Numbered from the stretch's first letter, positions 12,201-24,653 are shown. The stretch is DNA of 64,000 bases from Fremontodendron californicum (GCA_030761205.1 JAULJL010000046.1:10309590-10373589), one strand, 5' to 3'. Notes: generated from the sequence alone by a model not told the origin. Translations and numbers: made by a program.

Positions 12201-14388
12201 GGCAGTGCCGTCTTTAAGTTGGCAGGAAAAAAGATCTTAAGATTAATAAGTTTCTTTTTAAATTAATTTAGTAAGGAGCATGCTCTTACTGACAGCAAGG
12301 AACCATAATCTATCTGTTACTCGGACTCGGGTGTGAGTGTCGGACACAGGTATGTGTCCGACATGGGTATGTTCAATTTTTTTTAAAGATTTCCATTTAT
12401 TTGGAGGGTCTTTGGAGGATCATATCCCCATACCCATGTCCGGATATGCGTCAGACACAGGTGTCGGACACGGGTACTTCAAGAATAATGAAGAGTTGGA
12501 GCAACATAGTAATCTATTAATGCTGTTCGTCACTGATCTTATTAGCCCCTAACCTTGCAATAGTTTTATGACTAACCTTGTGATCTGAAAGTTTTAAAAC
12601 TGTTTAACTTTATTAGTGTTTGAGGTTTTCCCACTTCCTTAGTCTCATTTCCAAGCTGACTGTTAGCCAAATTGTATAAAGATATTGAAGGGATTAATAT
12701 CCTAATTCTAGAGGTAGTAACTTAATAACTTTACAGTTGACTATTGTTGTTTAACCTAGCTAAGTTGAATATTGTTATAGGGATCTCTTTGAGACATGGG
12801 TAACTTTATGGTAGATTTGTGTGTCTTGGGAGGTAAACCATGAACAAGTTTAACTATGTATAATGCATCTTACTCCATTTAGTAGTGACATATTTTTCTT
12901 TGTGCAGACTGATAAAGCAGCCATGCTGGATGAAATTGTAGATTATTTGAAGTTCCTAAGGCTCCAAGTTAAGGTATCATTAGCACTTACCTGTTTGACT
13001 TCATACTTCTTATTCAGATTTTTTTGCTTTACTGCATATCGTAGTGCTGCTTATGTTTATGGGATCAGTATCTGATATCTTATTATATGAATGCTATGTT
13101 ATTCCGACTCTTCATTTTTCTTGGATTACTCGTGTCCGACACATATCCGGACATGGGTATGGGGATATGATCCCCCAAGGACCTTTCAAATACATGGAAA
13201 ATCTTAAAATAAATCAAACATACCCGTGTCGGACACATCCTTGTACGATACTCACACCCGAGTCCGAGTAACATAGGATGAATGTGCCTTGTAATTTTAG
13301 AAGTTTTTCTTTTTCAATATATTTGGGTCAGTGTTGGTCAGTTTGCATCTGCATATACTTTTCGTTGCCTAAATACTTCTAAAGCATCAGTGAATTTGTT
13401 ACTAGTTCTTCAAGGAATCTAAGTAGTAAGTAGAAGTTTTACATGTTTTACCTAATTACTACAGTAGAAAGTTCAGTCCATGCTATTATATTAGAAATTT
13501 TACTTGTTCAAAGGGTGACGATTTAATAACTGCATTTTTTCTTAATCCTTCTAAGGAAATTAAAAAAAAAAAAAATCACGATTCTCATATGAAATTATTT
13601 TCCCCCTTAGAGTAATCTATGTTGTTCTGACTCTTTATTTTTCTTGAAATACCCATGTCCGACGCATATCTGGATGAGTATAGGGATATGATCTTTCAAG
13701 GATCCTCCAAATAAATGAAAATCTTGAAAAAAATTGAACATACCTGTGTCCGACACTTACACTCGAATCTGAGTAGCATAGATAATAATATGTGATTATT
13801 TAACAGGTTTTGAGCATGAGTAGGTTGGGCGGAGCTGGTGCAGTGGCACAACTTGTAACGGACATCCCACTATCATCATCAGTTGAGGTAATATATAAGT
13901 AATCATACATGTGTTGGACATTTTACATGTATTTTGCCTATGTTGACCCGACTCTTTATTTTTCTTGAAGTAACCGTGTCCGACGCATATCCAGACATGG
14001 GTATATATAGATATGATCCTCGACAGAACCTTCCAAATATATGAAAATCTTGAAAAAAAATTGAACATATCCATGTCGGACACATATCCGTGTCCGAAAC
14101 TCACATACGAATTCGAATAACATAGATTGAACTTCCTCTATTGTACACCAGGATGAAAGTGGTGAGAGTGGAAGAAACCAACCAGCATGGGAGAAGTGGT
14201 CGAACGACGACGACGGCACAGAGCGACAGGTAGCTAAGCTCATGGAAGAAAATATTGGAGCTGCCATGCAATTCCTTCAATCAAAGGCACTTTGCATCAT
14301 GCCAGTCTCACTGGCCACGGCAATTTACCACACACAACCATCAGATACCTCCTCTGTTGTTAAGCCAGAAACAAATCCTCCTGCATAG
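9205..14388 (+). CDS. UNE12: bHLH transcription factor, UNE12-like (LRL/bHLH59 group)
   Basis: Six exons: 9205..9555, 11316..11435, 12009..12074, 12908..12973, 13807..13887, 14152..14388; 921 bp, 306 aa, every intron phase 0. The N-terminus MANNPNE...ADDFLEQIL is the UNE12-type start, followed by a Gly-rich stretch. Residues about 147-200 hold the bHLH: RARRGQATDPHSIAER, MRRERIAERIRALQELVP, then KAAMLDEIVDYLKFLRLQVK. The H, E and R of HSIAERMRRER are the DNA-contact residues for E-box binding. After it come VLSMSRLGGAGAV and the C-terminal EKWS...TERQVAKLMEENIGAAMQFLQSKALC, conserved in the group. It acts in the nucleus; in Arabidopsis UNE12 is linked to fertilisation and thermoresponse. One change: Met where relatives have Leu in AER(L/M)RRER. 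Six CTATGTT-family elements sit in introns. No coding lesion. Confidence 0.95.
9848..10031 (+). mobile_element. CTATGTT-family TIR element 1
   Basis: Ends ctatgttacccggactcggg and gaaacatag; perfect 8-bp duplication GTGACAGC at 9840-9847 and 10032-10039. In UNE12 intron 1. Confidence 0.9.
10369..10540 (-). mobile_element. CTATGTT-family TIR element 2
   Basis: Ends ctatgttgctccgactcttc and gagtccgagtaacatag; perfect duplication AAAAGAAC at 10361-10368 and 10541-10548. In UNE12 intron 1. Confidence 0.95.
12314..12509 (+). mobile_element. CTATGTT-family TIR element 3
   Basis: Left end has lost two bases (ctgttactcgg), right end ggagcaacatag; perfect duplication TAATCTAT at 12306-12313 and 12510-12517. 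In UNE12 intron 3. Confidence 0.9.
13094..13276 (-). mobile_element. CTATGTT-family TIR element 4
   Basis: Ends ctatgttattccgactc and gagtccgagtaacatag; flanks TATGAATG and GATGAATG match 7 of 8. In UNE12 intron 4. Confidence 0.9.
13617..13781 (-). mobile_element. CTATGTT-family TIR element 5
   Basis: Ends ctatgttgttctgactc and gaatctgagtagcatag; flanks agagtaat and ataataat match 6 of 8, so an older copy. In UNE12 intron 4. Confidence 0.8.
13938..14125 (-). mobile_element. CTATGTT-family TIR element 6
   Basis: Ends ctatgttgacccgactc and gaattcgaataacatag; no target duplication left. In UNE12 intron 5, ending 26 bp before exon 6. Confidence 0.85.
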
Positions 14389-14468
14389 ACCTGAGGAAAA
14401 AAAAAAAGAAAAAAAAAGGTAAGCATCCCACAGTCCATCCTGGGTCCCCATACTTTATTTCTCCTATT

Positions 14469-14658
14469 TAGATCTGGTAATTCGTATATCTATGTCGTGT
14501 TTGTGTATTTTCTTGTATCATAATCGTGTTTAAAGTGTTTTATATTTGTATAAATTTTGACATATTAATAATTTTGTGTTATATAGATTTTTACATATTC
14601 GTGTATCTGTTATCGTTTTTTTTTTTTTTTTATGTCGTGTCTAATATTATCAGGTCTA
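14469..14658 (+). mobile_element. small TIR element (GGCAAT family), copy 2
   Basis: Ends tagatctggtaattcgta and tattatcaggtcta; flanks ctcctatt and ttcttatt match 6 of 8. It lies 80 bp after the UNE12 stop, probably in its 3' UTR. Confidence 0.75.
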
Positions 14659-15946
14659 TTCTTATTCTGAACCCCATGAAATAAGTTGTTTGCTGGCTTC
14701 AAATTGCAATCAAAGTAAAGATGCCATAGCTCTTGGCTTTTGCCTTTCTTTTCAGTTTTTTTTTTTTACTCCTTTTCAAAACATGGTTGATGTCAATGAA
14801 TAAAAAAAATACAGGCTGGCCCTTGATGTCTTGACAAGTTCAATTAAAGGAGAAGAATTGTCAAAGCTCACTTGATATGCTCTTCTTTTTTTTATCAATG
14901 GTGGGGGGATAGTGGACAATGATGGAAACACCTTTTTAGTGGGGCTGTGATCTTTGGTTAGTGGATTGTGGGACTTGCAAAAAGAGATAGATAAGTATAT
15001 ATAATTAGGAGAAATTTATTTATATAAGTGTAAAATTAATTTATTTTTATATATTTTCGTAAAATTTTACATAATTTATATTTATTTAATTCGATTGTTG
15101 TATTTCATTTACATAATTTAAAATTGAATAAATTAAAAGTGTTTAATTACTTGTTTGATGTAAAAAAAAAAATTAAACGTTCACGACTGAATGTAATTAT
15201 ATTATTAAATTTAGTGATGATTTGTTAAAATATGAATCGTACATGGAAATAAAGGCATGTAAAATTAATTAATTTTATATTAATAAAAAGTTAATCTCTG
15301 TTCATCTATAAATATTATATAAGGAATGCAGAAGTAGAATGGATAACGGTTGGCTGTTCTAAAATGCTTGTTGCTATAATCCAACTGATACTTGATAGTG
15401 CTTTACTGCTTTATTTAAGGGAGCGTGGGTTGTCAGTCTATTACACGATAAGCAAAACTTATATTATTTGGTTTTTTTAATTTTTTAAAATATTTGTATT
15501 CGATATATATTTAGATATTGATATAAAAAATATATTTTTTTTAAATATATAAAAAAAATTAAAAATACTTAAATCGGACATAATGCTGAATTATGTCACC
15601 TTCAGCTGTGGTTCTAAGCAGTTGTAACTGAGAAAATCCCATGTTTTCAGTTCAGCTTCAAAAAAAGCATTTAGGGCATTCGAATGCCACAACAATTATG
15701 GCCTGATTCCATCGAAGATTTTAGCGAAAACATTCACATCAATCATTCCGTACAAAGCAACTTTGAGTCATCTCATAACTTATACCAAGTTGAAATTGCA
15801 TTGGAAAATTCAAAAGATATCAATTGGCAGAGAACACAAAAATATGGTTGGTTGAGCTTGACAAATTCAACAAGAACATACACACCCAAAGAAGCCTGGC
15901 AACATCCAAGCTTCGCATTATTGGAGACAGCAATGGCATGTTAAGA
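14659..15946. other. intergenic region between two convergent genes
   Basis: UNE12 (plus) and the complex I gene (minus) end toward each other here. The right part is expected to be 3' UTR of the complex I gene. The middle (15000-15560) is AT-rich. An open frame at 15684-15944 on the plus strand has no recognisable motif. Confidence 0.6.
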
Positions 15947-18900
15947 TTAGCAGGCATCAAGATCTCGGCATGGCGGAGGTTTTGGATCGCTTAGCAAAGT
16001 GGTATTTCCTCCTTCTGGTCCACTCTTGATACGTTTAGGATTTTGAGTGCCAGGCTGAGATATAGAAGAGAAATCAGAACTTAAATTAGTGGCATCCAAT
16101 GTTTAAGAAACTGGACCGGAAGTCGAACTGGTGAGATTTCTGATTACCGGTTCAACTGGTCTAACCGGTTGGACCGATTGAATCGGCTGATTGTATTAAA
16201 CAAATAATTTAAATACTAAATAAGTATTAAATATAATAAATATTTAATAAAAATAGGTATTTGGCTAAATGATATAATTTTTAATATAAATTTAAGAGGT
16301 TAAAGATTCAAATCTCATTACATAATTTTTTTTTTAATAAAATAAATGTTAAACCGATTTTTTCAGTTTTTCTGGGTTTTTACCAGTTCGAATAATTGCT
16401 GGTTCAATGATATACTGGACCAGATAGGCCACCGGTTTCCGCTTCAACCGGTCCGACCGGCCGGTCCAGTACGGATTTTTAACACTGGTGGCATCACTAT
16501 GCAAACAAAAGCAATAAAATCAAACACCCTAAAGTACTGTGAGGAAAACCAACCATTTCCCACTCAGTTGCTTACCGGTGGCTTCTCTCCCCTTCTTAGC
16601 ATCTCAACTATCTCAACAACTTTTTGTGGAGTAACATCTTCCTGCATTGTTAAACATGAAATGCACAAATTAAATTCAAGTAGGTTTCTGTCAACTGACC
16701 ACACCGAATCATGGTAAATAGAGAAAGTTGAAAGGAATTCTCATGAAACCCACATAGTAATTATACGTATATCCTTCAGATCCATCGGAGTAATCAGCGA
16801 CCGTGATCATAGGAGCATTTACACAACATCCCTGAAGAAAACCAATTAGTAAAATGTTAAACTTGTCAGTCTAATAAAGAAAAAAAATGCCAGCATAGCA
16901 TAGACTTTGATCTCCAGATTGCAATTTGTCTTACAAATACCATAACAGTGAGGACAAGTAGCAATACATGGATAATAGGGTAAGCCATGCCAAAAATATC
17001 CTATAGGTTATTGCTATGTTACTTGGGCTCGGGTGTGAGTGTCGGACACGGGTATGTTCAATTTTTTCCAAGATTTCCATGTATTTGGAGGGTACTTGGA
17101 AGATCATATCTCCATGTTCATGTCCAGATATGCGTTGGACACGAGTACTTCAAGAAAAATGAAGAGTCGGAGCAACATAGGGTTATTGTGTACAGGTTTT
17201 CATGCATTACAAACTGCACAAGGAAATTTCCAGTATCCTAGGTAGAAATCCTTTTCATGCATTTGGTCTCCGGAGATCCTCTCGGAACACAAGCCATAAA
17301 CCGATAAATATAATTATTGCCATCCCCACTTCTATATACCAACAAAAATTAAGCTAAAAAGCTAATTAAAAAAAAAAAATACAGATCTGGATAGGTAGCA
17401 TGTAAAGGAAAAGACTTACCATACATTCCATTTCTCCAACTGAGAATAAACCATCCTTTGTTACCTCTGAACAACAGAAACAATAGATACTAATCTTCAA
17501 TACTGTCTAAATTTTCAGACTCTGACATGAGTTTTGCATGATGTAAATTAAAAGTAGAAATAATTACAACACTTACCATTGCGCTTAACCCCCAAGTGTT
17601 TCAATAAGGCTTCTTCAATTTCTCGTGAACCACGTATCATACAAGGTGTTGTGCCACAAACCAATAGATGATACTTGCCAACCTGAGAAGCAATTGCATA
17701 AACATGTAGGTACTGTAACTTTTTCATTGAGACAGGTACATAAAGAGATTTCAAGGTGCAAACCAAAGATATAAATTCTGACCTTTGACCGGTTGAACAT
17801 TGAATAGAATGTCGCAACCTCATATACGCGAATAGGAGCAACTTCTATAACCTTTGCAACCTGCATAACCCATTACATGTTTGATTCTAAATATAATTCA
17901 TTTAGCTTTTGCATTAAAAAAGGACTGCACCATTCAAATTAGCTGAATGAAAATTTAATGGATGTCAATTATGGTAACAATAATTTAATTTGCTTAGCCA
18001 CAGAAGAAAACCTGAATTCTCTCTACAGACTTACCAGTATTTCATTTCAAGCAGAAATTTAGTAACTGAGTGATGCGTAATGAAGTAACACCTCTTTAAT
18101 ACTATGTGACCCACCCAAGTGCTAAGCAAGCACTGTTTCAGTGGTTAAAAGATCTAGCCAATTACCACTCTTATGCGATTTCAGATAAACGGACACTAGC
18201 TATTGACAAGACAAATATTAAAATGATACAATTATGTATTACAGTCTAACAATCAAATTGAACCTCAGCTCAAATAATTCTAGATGTAATTATCTTGCTT
18301 TGGAGTCCTATAGTTGCATCAACTTTTCCTTTTTTAGAGGCCCTATATACTCATCAACTTGAATCTTCAGTCACATCACATTGTATATTAACACAAGATC
18401 AGGTACTACTATTCCAGTCTATGTTGCTCCGACTCTTCATTTTTCTTGAAGTACCCGTGTCCAACGCATATTCGGACATGGGTATGGGGATATGATCCCC
18501 CAAGAACCCGCCAAATACATGGAAAAACTTAGAATAAATCAAGCATACCCGTGTCGGACACATACCCGTATCCGACACTCACACCCGAGTCCAAGTAACA
18601 TAGATTCCAGTAACAACATGCTGAAGTTTTTCCCTTTTGCTATGCACACTCCAATAAGAGTAAAAGAACAGGGCATTTTGCATGATCCAGCATCAACTGA
18701 AGTCTAATGTCCTTCACAGAATTCCTAGCATGAAATTTGTCTAAAACAATGATAAGGGTAGCAATGCATATGGTAACCTTGTAAGACAAACTAAAGCAAC
18801 TTGCTGGCCTGGTGAACACTCTAGTAATCTTTTTTTTTTTTTTTTTTTTTTATATTAATAGCAGGTCAGCAGTCATTTGTATCTAATTTGCCACCTCCTT

Positions 18901-20575
18901 GCTCAAAGTTCACCAGCAATATAGAGCATGCATAAAAGCAATCAATATGGGCAAAATTTACTAATAAAAGGACTACTTAAAAAGACATCAGTAATTAATC
19001 TGACAATCGATCAGGGAAACTGTTAAGTACTTAAAAGCTTTGATTTTAACAAAAAGTTTATCTAAATGCAATCCTTTTCTATTATATTTAGCATTATAGA
19101 TTACAAACCATGAAACCAAAATACAACATACATCATGAAAGACAAGTTTCTGATGCATTTTGGCTTAAAACAGAATATTTATTGCAAACCAGAAACCAAA
19201 TGGCAGGGCAAACATTTAATGTTAAGCCCAAAAAAATACTGGAATTCGCCTCCAAAAGTGGTTAGTTTTCATGTCTAATAAAATCATAGGTCTAATTCTT
19301 CATATTAACTATATATCACTGACTTTCTAAACATTTGTAAATTACCAGTTCAAGCGTATTAATGCATGTCATCAAATTAGTTTAAGTCAACATTATTCAT
19401 GCCACATACTGCATTCATTGCTGAAACAGGAAGCCACCCTCCATGCTGCTGCTGTGCAAGATCTAGCAAAGGAATAACTGCAGATTGCTTGTAGTTGGAT
19501 GGATAATGAGACAATATCTCCTTGACCTATGCATAATAAGTTAGGATTATGACCGTAATCAAATTTGGATTTACAAAATGTTACAAACTACTAAGCCACT
19601 TAAAATACCTCTGGTAAACTTAAAACTGATTCAAACTATGTTACTCAGACTCGGGTGTGAGTGTCGAACACGAGTATGTGTCCAGACACGGGTATGTTTG
19701 ATTTATTCTAAGTTTTTCCATGTATTTGGATGATCCTTGGAGGATCATATCCGGATCCATGTCCAGATATGTGTCGGACACGGGTACTTCAAGAAAAATA
19801 AAGAGTCAGAGCAACACAGTGTTAAACTTCCATACAAATCGAAAGAGATTGATGTTACAAGGAGAGAAAAAAAAAAAATATTTTCTACTCATAGAATTCG
19901 TAGAACAAACCAGCTTTCAACAACCATACATAAAATGAGAATCTTTAAAGTTCATATAAGTTGTGAAAGTAAATTAATGGCCTTTGATTTCAGTATCTTA
20001 TACTTATTGGTATTTAAGGAGTTCCTCCAATTTTAACAATCCAGTCATAAGTTTATTAACTTAACTCAATCCCAAATCCCAATTTACTTATACCGTCAAA
20101 GTCGAAAGCTTTTCAATCTACAATGATAGGAAAATTATAACCTATAACTCCAATTGCAAGCATTTGAATTTGAACTAACCCGTTCTTTGTTTGCCGCGGA
20201 AAATTCCCACGGAAGATCGGGATTGTTATCTGGGCTATCAAGGTGCTACAGAAAAAAAAAATACAACAAATTCATTCAATCAACAGTCTTTTCTAGTAGT
20301 ATTACTTTTAAGGGGAAAATCCCAGAAAATTGGCATTGTAATCTGGAAAAATTGGAACTTACATAGTTCAAGGCAGTGGAGAAGGATCGATACGCCTGCG
20401 GAACAGACAAAAAGAAAAGAAAAGAGGGTAATGAGATCGAGAGGTGTTTGGATGAGCAGAAATTGAGGGAAAATGAAAAGGAAAAAAAGAAAAGAAAAAA
20501 GGGGAATACCTGAGCAGATTGACGGAAAGCTTGACGGATCTCAAGAAGACGCTGGGACGCGAGCCGAGCAAGCAT
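15947..20575 (-). CDS. NDUFV2: NADH dehydrogenase (ubiquinone) 24-kDa flavoprotein-module subunit, mitochondrial
   Basis: Ten exons, from the start: 20510..20575, 20363..20395, 20180..20245, 19410..19526, 17783..17860, 17577..17682, 17420..17466, 16754..16831, 16576..16641, 15947..16054; 765 bp, 254 aa, usual plant length. MLARLASQRLLEIRQAFRQ is an amphipathic basic presequence. Then LDSPDNNPDLPWEF, PLLDLAQQQHGGWLP, VYEVATFYSMFNR and the [2Fe-2S] cysteines in VCGTTPC (Cx4C) and ECMGCC (Cx3C), ending PPCRDLDAC. The subunit holds the N1a cluster and pairs with the 51-kDa FMN subunit in the peripheral arm of complex I. All exon borders are GT-AG and in phase; no lesion. Three CTATGTT-family elements and one hAT-like MITE lie in introns. 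Confidence 0.95.
16097..16487. mobile_element. hAT-like MITE (CAATGTTTAAG / TTTTTAACACTG)
   Basis: A 391-bp element with CA(A/G)TGTT-type inverted ends and a perfect 8-bp duplication GTGGCATC (16089-16096 and 16488-16495). Both arms are built of accggttcaaccggt-like units around an AT-rich centre. In intron 9 of the complex I gene. Confidence 0.9.
17014..17180 (+). mobile_element. CTATGTT-family TIR element 7
   Basis: Ends ctatgttacttgggctcggg and gagtcggagcaacatag; perfect duplication GGTTATTG at 17006-17013 and 17181-17188. In intron 7 of the complex I gene. Confidence 0.95.
18419..18603 (-). mobile_element. CTATGTT-family TIR element 8
   Basis: Ends ctatgttgctccgactcttc and gagtccaagtaacatag; perfect duplication ATTCCAGT at 18411-18418 and 18604-18611. 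In intron 4 of the complex I gene. Confidence 0.95.
19636..19819 (+). mobile_element. CTATGTT-family TIR element 9
   Basis: Ends ctatgttactcagactcggg and gagtcagagcaacacag; no duplication recognisable. In intron 3 of the complex I gene. Confidence 0.85.
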
Positions 20576-20817
20576 TTTCGGGAGGAGCTTTTAAGACACT
20601 CCTTTGTTAAACTCAACGAAAAAACTGAAGTAAAAAAAAAAAAAAAAGAGGAGAGATTTGCGAAGAAGAAGAAAGAGCATTTACGCTTTGGGCGTGTGCG
20701 TGGAGCGTGGTTTGGTTGGGCCTATGACTCCACCAGATTATTGGGCCTACTAACAAAATTGAGTCAGTTGCTCTTTGGGCTTGGGCTGCTTCAAGCACCC
20801 GTCTTACCTTTCTATAC

Positions 20818-21201
20818 TAAATCTGTTCACGGGTTGGATTATTCACTCGAACCAACATGACTGATTCAAACTAGACAATATTTGATATAGGTTTTTGGTA
20901 ATTTAAATCCGGCCAGATCAATATTATCTTTAAGACATTCTTTAAGATTAGTTAATATATCATTTATAGTAACAATATTGTATTAAATGTAGTAGTTAAT
21001 TATTTTATTAAAAAATAAAAATATTTTTATTTCAATTTAGTTATAAAAATATAAAAATATTAATATAAAATATATTTTTAATATTTTAATATATTTAAAT
21101 AGTAAAATAAATTTTTAGATCGAGTCAGGCTGAGTCAGGCCGAACTTGAACAAGCAATTTCTTTTTTTTTATAAAATCGATCCGATACATGAACACATCT
21201 A
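20818..21201. mobile_element. old hAT-like TIR element (TAAATCTGTTCACGGG / GAACACATCTA)
   Basis: Inverted ends taaatctgttcacggg and catgaacacatcta resemble the 8620-8860 family. Flanks ttctatac and ctctccac match only 5 of 8, so it is old or wrongly bounded. Confidence 0.55.
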
Positions 21202-21639
21202 CTCTCCACATCACTTATATTAGACGGTTTTTCAATGCATTTTTGTGTCATATTCTTTTTTCTCTAACAATAATTTTCAATTTATTTTTAATTTATTACA
21301 TTATTAAAATCGTGTGAATTGGATTCTACTTAAATAAATTTTTTTGGATAAAATAACAGTGCTTTTCTTTTTAATTATAAAACATTTTTTTTAATCATAT
21401 TAAGATAATAATGGTGAATGATTGTATTAATTTTTTATTTAAATTATAAAAAATTCACAACACCTAAAATGGTCTAGAAAACTTGTAAACAATAAATTAC
21501 TTTGTTATTGGATTATTATTTTATATAATTACATTGAATTTATAAAAATAAAAAAAAATCATAAATTGTGTTATAGAGTTGACAATATCACATTTTATTT
21601 AATAATTAATTTTTATAAATATATATTCTAATATTTAGG

Positions 21640-21957
21640 GTTGAGAAAATCGAAAATCGATTTGAATCGTAGTGTTCGGTTTCGTTTTCATTGAATTCAG
21701 TTTGGATAATAATTAGGTTTATTTGATTCGGTTTTCGATTCATAAGTTAAAAAATCACAATAATTTGAACCGAATTGAATTTTATTTTTTATAATATAAA
21801 AATAAATATTTTATTTTTAAATTAGTGAAAACAATTTAAAAATACAATAAAAAAAATAATTTTTCAACGTTTTAAAAATTGATGAATCGAACTGATATGA
21901 ATCGATGAAATTTGGTTCGAATTAGTTCGGTTTCCAAAAAATTGGAACCAACCCTCC
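21640..21957. mobile_element. TIR relic (AGGGTTGAGAAAATCG / GGAACCAACCCT)
   Basis: Inverted agggttg/caaccct ends with gttcggttt and aaccgaatt units at both sides, as in the 3574-3987 element. No target duplication. It ends about 30 bp before the OSB start codon. Confidence 0.55.
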
Positions 21958-21985
21958 GCCAAAAGGTAAACAGATAGAGTCGGCA

Positions 21986-23945
21986 ATGGCGTTTGGGCAA
22001 ACGCTAATATCAAGCAGCAGAAACCTATTCTACACCGTCCCCCAAAACCTTCACCCAAACGCCAAAACCCCATATCCGAACTCGTCTTTCGTCCTCAATA
22101 AACGACCGCGTTCCTTTCGACCGCTGAAATGCGCCGTCGATTACAGAGACCAACACTACAATCTCGAAACATTGTACCCAAAACCCTCTGAAATCCCGTG
22201 GAGCAAGGACCTCTGTAATACGGTGCACCTCATCGGCAATGTCGGCGCTCCCGTTGAAATCAAACACTTGCCTTCCGGTAAAGTCCTTGCTTGGACCCGA
22301 CTTGCAGTTAAAAAATCCCCGACCGACACTACATGGTAAATTTTTTTTTTTATATGCTGTTTTAAGGAATATATGAAAATTTAGCCCAAAATGTGCCTTT
22401 GTTACCCATATTTATCAATTTGTTTATCCTTTTTTTTTTTGGGAAAAAAAATGGTTAGGATTAATTTGACATTCTGGGATGAAATGGCGAATACTGCGTA
22501 TCAGCATGTCGAGAAAGGGCAACAAATATATGTTTCTGGTCGTCTGGTTTCGGATACGGTTGAAAGCGATGACGGCAAACAGCAAACTTATTACAAGGTC
22601 CTCACAATTACTATAATCCCCTCTTATTTCTTGGCTCAGTGAAAAGTTGAACTAGACCCGGCAATTCGTGTATCCTTGTCGTGTTCGTGTATTTTCTCGT
22701 ATCATAATCGTGTTTAAGGTGTTTTATATTAATATAAATTTTGACGTGTTAATAAGTTGTGTTATATAGATTTTGACAGGTTTGTGTATTCATGTCGTAT
22801 TCGTGTTTTTTATTCGTATTTATTTTTCATGTTTCTTGTCGTGTTTTAGTTATTTTTCTTGTGTCATGTAATCGTGTCATGTCTAATATTATTGCCAGGT
22901 ATAATTTGAACTATATTCTTATTATGTTTCTTATTTCTGGTATTACATTGTAGATAGTTGTCCAACAAATAAATTTTGTCGAAAAGAACTCCTCCTCAGT
23001 GGCTTCAAATGATCGTGGCGGGATGTCAAGTAAGTCATATTTCCTGAATGGCTGAAACACATTCTTCACAAATTAGCAATTCATTGGATTTAATCATGCA
23101 GATAGGAAATTTGGCAACAATGGTGCGAATAATATGGGCTCTACTGTGGAACTATGGCAAGCTTTTTTCGCCAATCCTACAGAATGGTGGGATAATAGGA
23201 AGAACAAGGTAGATGTTCAGTTCATTTTGAATTCCGCAACGCATTGCATTCTAACTGATGTGGTTGTGTGCTTTTATATATACATATTCTACCTTTAAAA
23301 TTGAATGCAATTAAAAGAATTAGGCTGTAGTCAGCTATGTTACTCCGATTCTTCATTTTCCCTGAAGTACTCGTGCTCGACACATATTCAGACATAGGTA
23401 TGAGAGTATCTTTCAAATATATGGAAAAACTTAGAAAAATTTGAGCATACCCGTGTCGAATACATATCTGTATCCGACACTCACCCCCGAGGCCGAGTAA
23501 CATAGGTAGTCAGTGCATTGCCAATGCTTTACATGCATCAAGATCATATTACATTTTCGTAAAAACTAGCCTAAGAAGCTTTTGAGTTAAAACAAGAATT
23601 TGCATTCTTGACTGAAAAATATAATTATCAATCTGGAATTAAATGGATGAGTTACATCTTTTATGATTATGGCACACTTGAACCAACAGAATTAAATGCT
23701 TTACTATTGAAATTTTTTTGCTAACACTTTATGTTAACTGTTTGTTTCCCCATGTACAGAGGAGCCCAAAATATCCAGATTTTAAGCACAAGGACACCGG
23801 AGAAGCTCTATGGGTTGAAGGTAGGAATAATCCGCACTGGGTGAAGTCCCAATTGGCAATACTAGATTCTAGAATGAGCTCTCTCGAAGATGAGGACGAA
23901 AGGATGCATGCTTCAATGGCTGGTGATAATCTCTTGCCTTTCTAA
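21986..23945 (+). CDS. organellar single-stranded DNA-binding protein, OSB type
   Basis: Five exons: 21986..22335, 22459..22597, 22954..23029, 23102..23208, 23760..23945; 858 bp, 285 aa. The first 50 residues (rich in S, N, P, R) look like an organelle targeting peptide. Residues about 75-170 form an SSB-like OB fold: VHLIGNVGAPVEIKHLPSGK, LAWTRLAV, INLTFWDEMAN, GQQIYVSGRLVSD, then IVVQQINFVEK. The C-terminus has one PDF-type motif: WWDNRKNKRSPKYPDFKH then GEALWVEGRNNPHWVK. OB fold plus PDF motif defines the plant OSB family, which binds ssDNA in mitochondria or plastids and limits illegitimate recombination. Which paralogue (OSB1-4) cannot be told here. Introns 2 and 4 each carry a TIR element; no lesion. 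Confidence 0.9.
22653..22903 (+). mobile_element. small TIR element (GGCAAT family), copy 3
   Basis: A 251-bp element with ends tagacccggcaattcg and attattgccaggtata; flanks AGTTGAAC and ATTTGAAC match 7 of 8. In OSB intron 2. It is the most complete of the three copies. Confidence 0.85.
23335..23505 (-). mobile_element. CTATGTT-family TIR element 10
   Basis: Ends ctatgttactccgattcttc and gaggccgagtaacatag; perfect duplication GTAGTCAG at 23327-23334 and 23506-23513. In OSB intron 4. Confidence 0.95.
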
Positions 23946-23955
23946 TGGTCTATAC

Positions 23956-24132
23956 CTATGTTACTCGGACTCGGGTGTGAGTGTCGGATACGGGTATGTT
24001 CAATTTTTTTCAAGATTTCCATGTATTGGAGGATCTTTGGAGGATCATATCTTCATACCCATGTCCAGATATGTGTCGGACACGGGTGTTGGACAGGTAC
24101 TTCAAAAAAAATAAAGAATCGGAGCAATATAG
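23956..24132 (+). mobile_element. CTATGTT-family TIR element 11
   Basis: Ends ctatgttactcggactcggg and gaatcggagcaatatag; flanks GTCTATAC and GTTTATAC match 7 of 8. It starts 11 bp after the OSB stop codon, so it should be transcribed as part of the 3' UTR. Confidence 0.9.
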
Positions 24133-24500
24133 GTTTATACTACTGTGTTTATAAAGTTTCTATAAGTTGATTACACTTGGCATGGTGCTGACATTTTCCA
24201 TGAGGAAGTTTTTGTAAGTCTCAATAGCTTTCAGATGTATAGTCTGTTTTGCAAAACATTTCATCTTCTGCAACTTCTAGTTTTATCTGCTTTTATTTGA
24301 CCTTTTGAATTTCTGAAATATGATTAATTATGTTTCTCAGTGGAAGAGATTTGTCTTTTGGTAGCCTTCCTCTATAATTACCGTTAAGAAATTGATGCTC
24401 TAATCAATTCAAATGCTTTAACCTGGTTTATTATTCTGATAGTGTAGCAAGCATGTTATGCATGAGCACTCGATGAGATCTAAATTATATTATCTATATT

Positions 24501-24653
24501 GTCGGACACGGTTATGTTCAATTTTTTCTAAGATTTTCATGAATTTGGAGGGTCCTTGGAGGATTATATTCCCATACCCATGTCCGGATATGTGTCTGAC
24601 ACGGGTGTCGGACACGGGTATTTCAAGAAAAATGAAGTGTCGGAGTAACATAG
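24501..24653 (+). mobile_element. CTATGTT-family TIR element 12, 5'-truncated
   Basis: Begins inside the family consensus (gtcggacacggttatg) and ends with gtgtcggagtaacatag. No duplication, as expected of a truncated copy. Downstream of OSB. Confidence 0.85.

Larger units (their letters stand above)
20576..21985. promoter_or_regulatory. head-to-head spacer between complex I and OSB genes
   Basis: The 1.4 kb between the two divergent start codons must hold both promoters unless they lie within mobile sequence. Much of it is the TIR relics at 20818-21201 and about 21640-21957. Only about 240 bp next to the complex I gene and about 30 bp next to OSB look non-repetitive. No TATA box was assigned with confidence. 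Confidence 0.4.

Noticed and set aside
12337..12552. Small frames reading MSDTGMCPT... at many places
   Set aside because: All derive from the internal gtgtcggacacggg sequence of the CTATGTT elements; no consistent protein.
15684..15944. 86-codon plus-strand frame next to the complex I gene
   Set aside because: No recognisable domain; antisense to the expected 3' UTR of the complex I gene.
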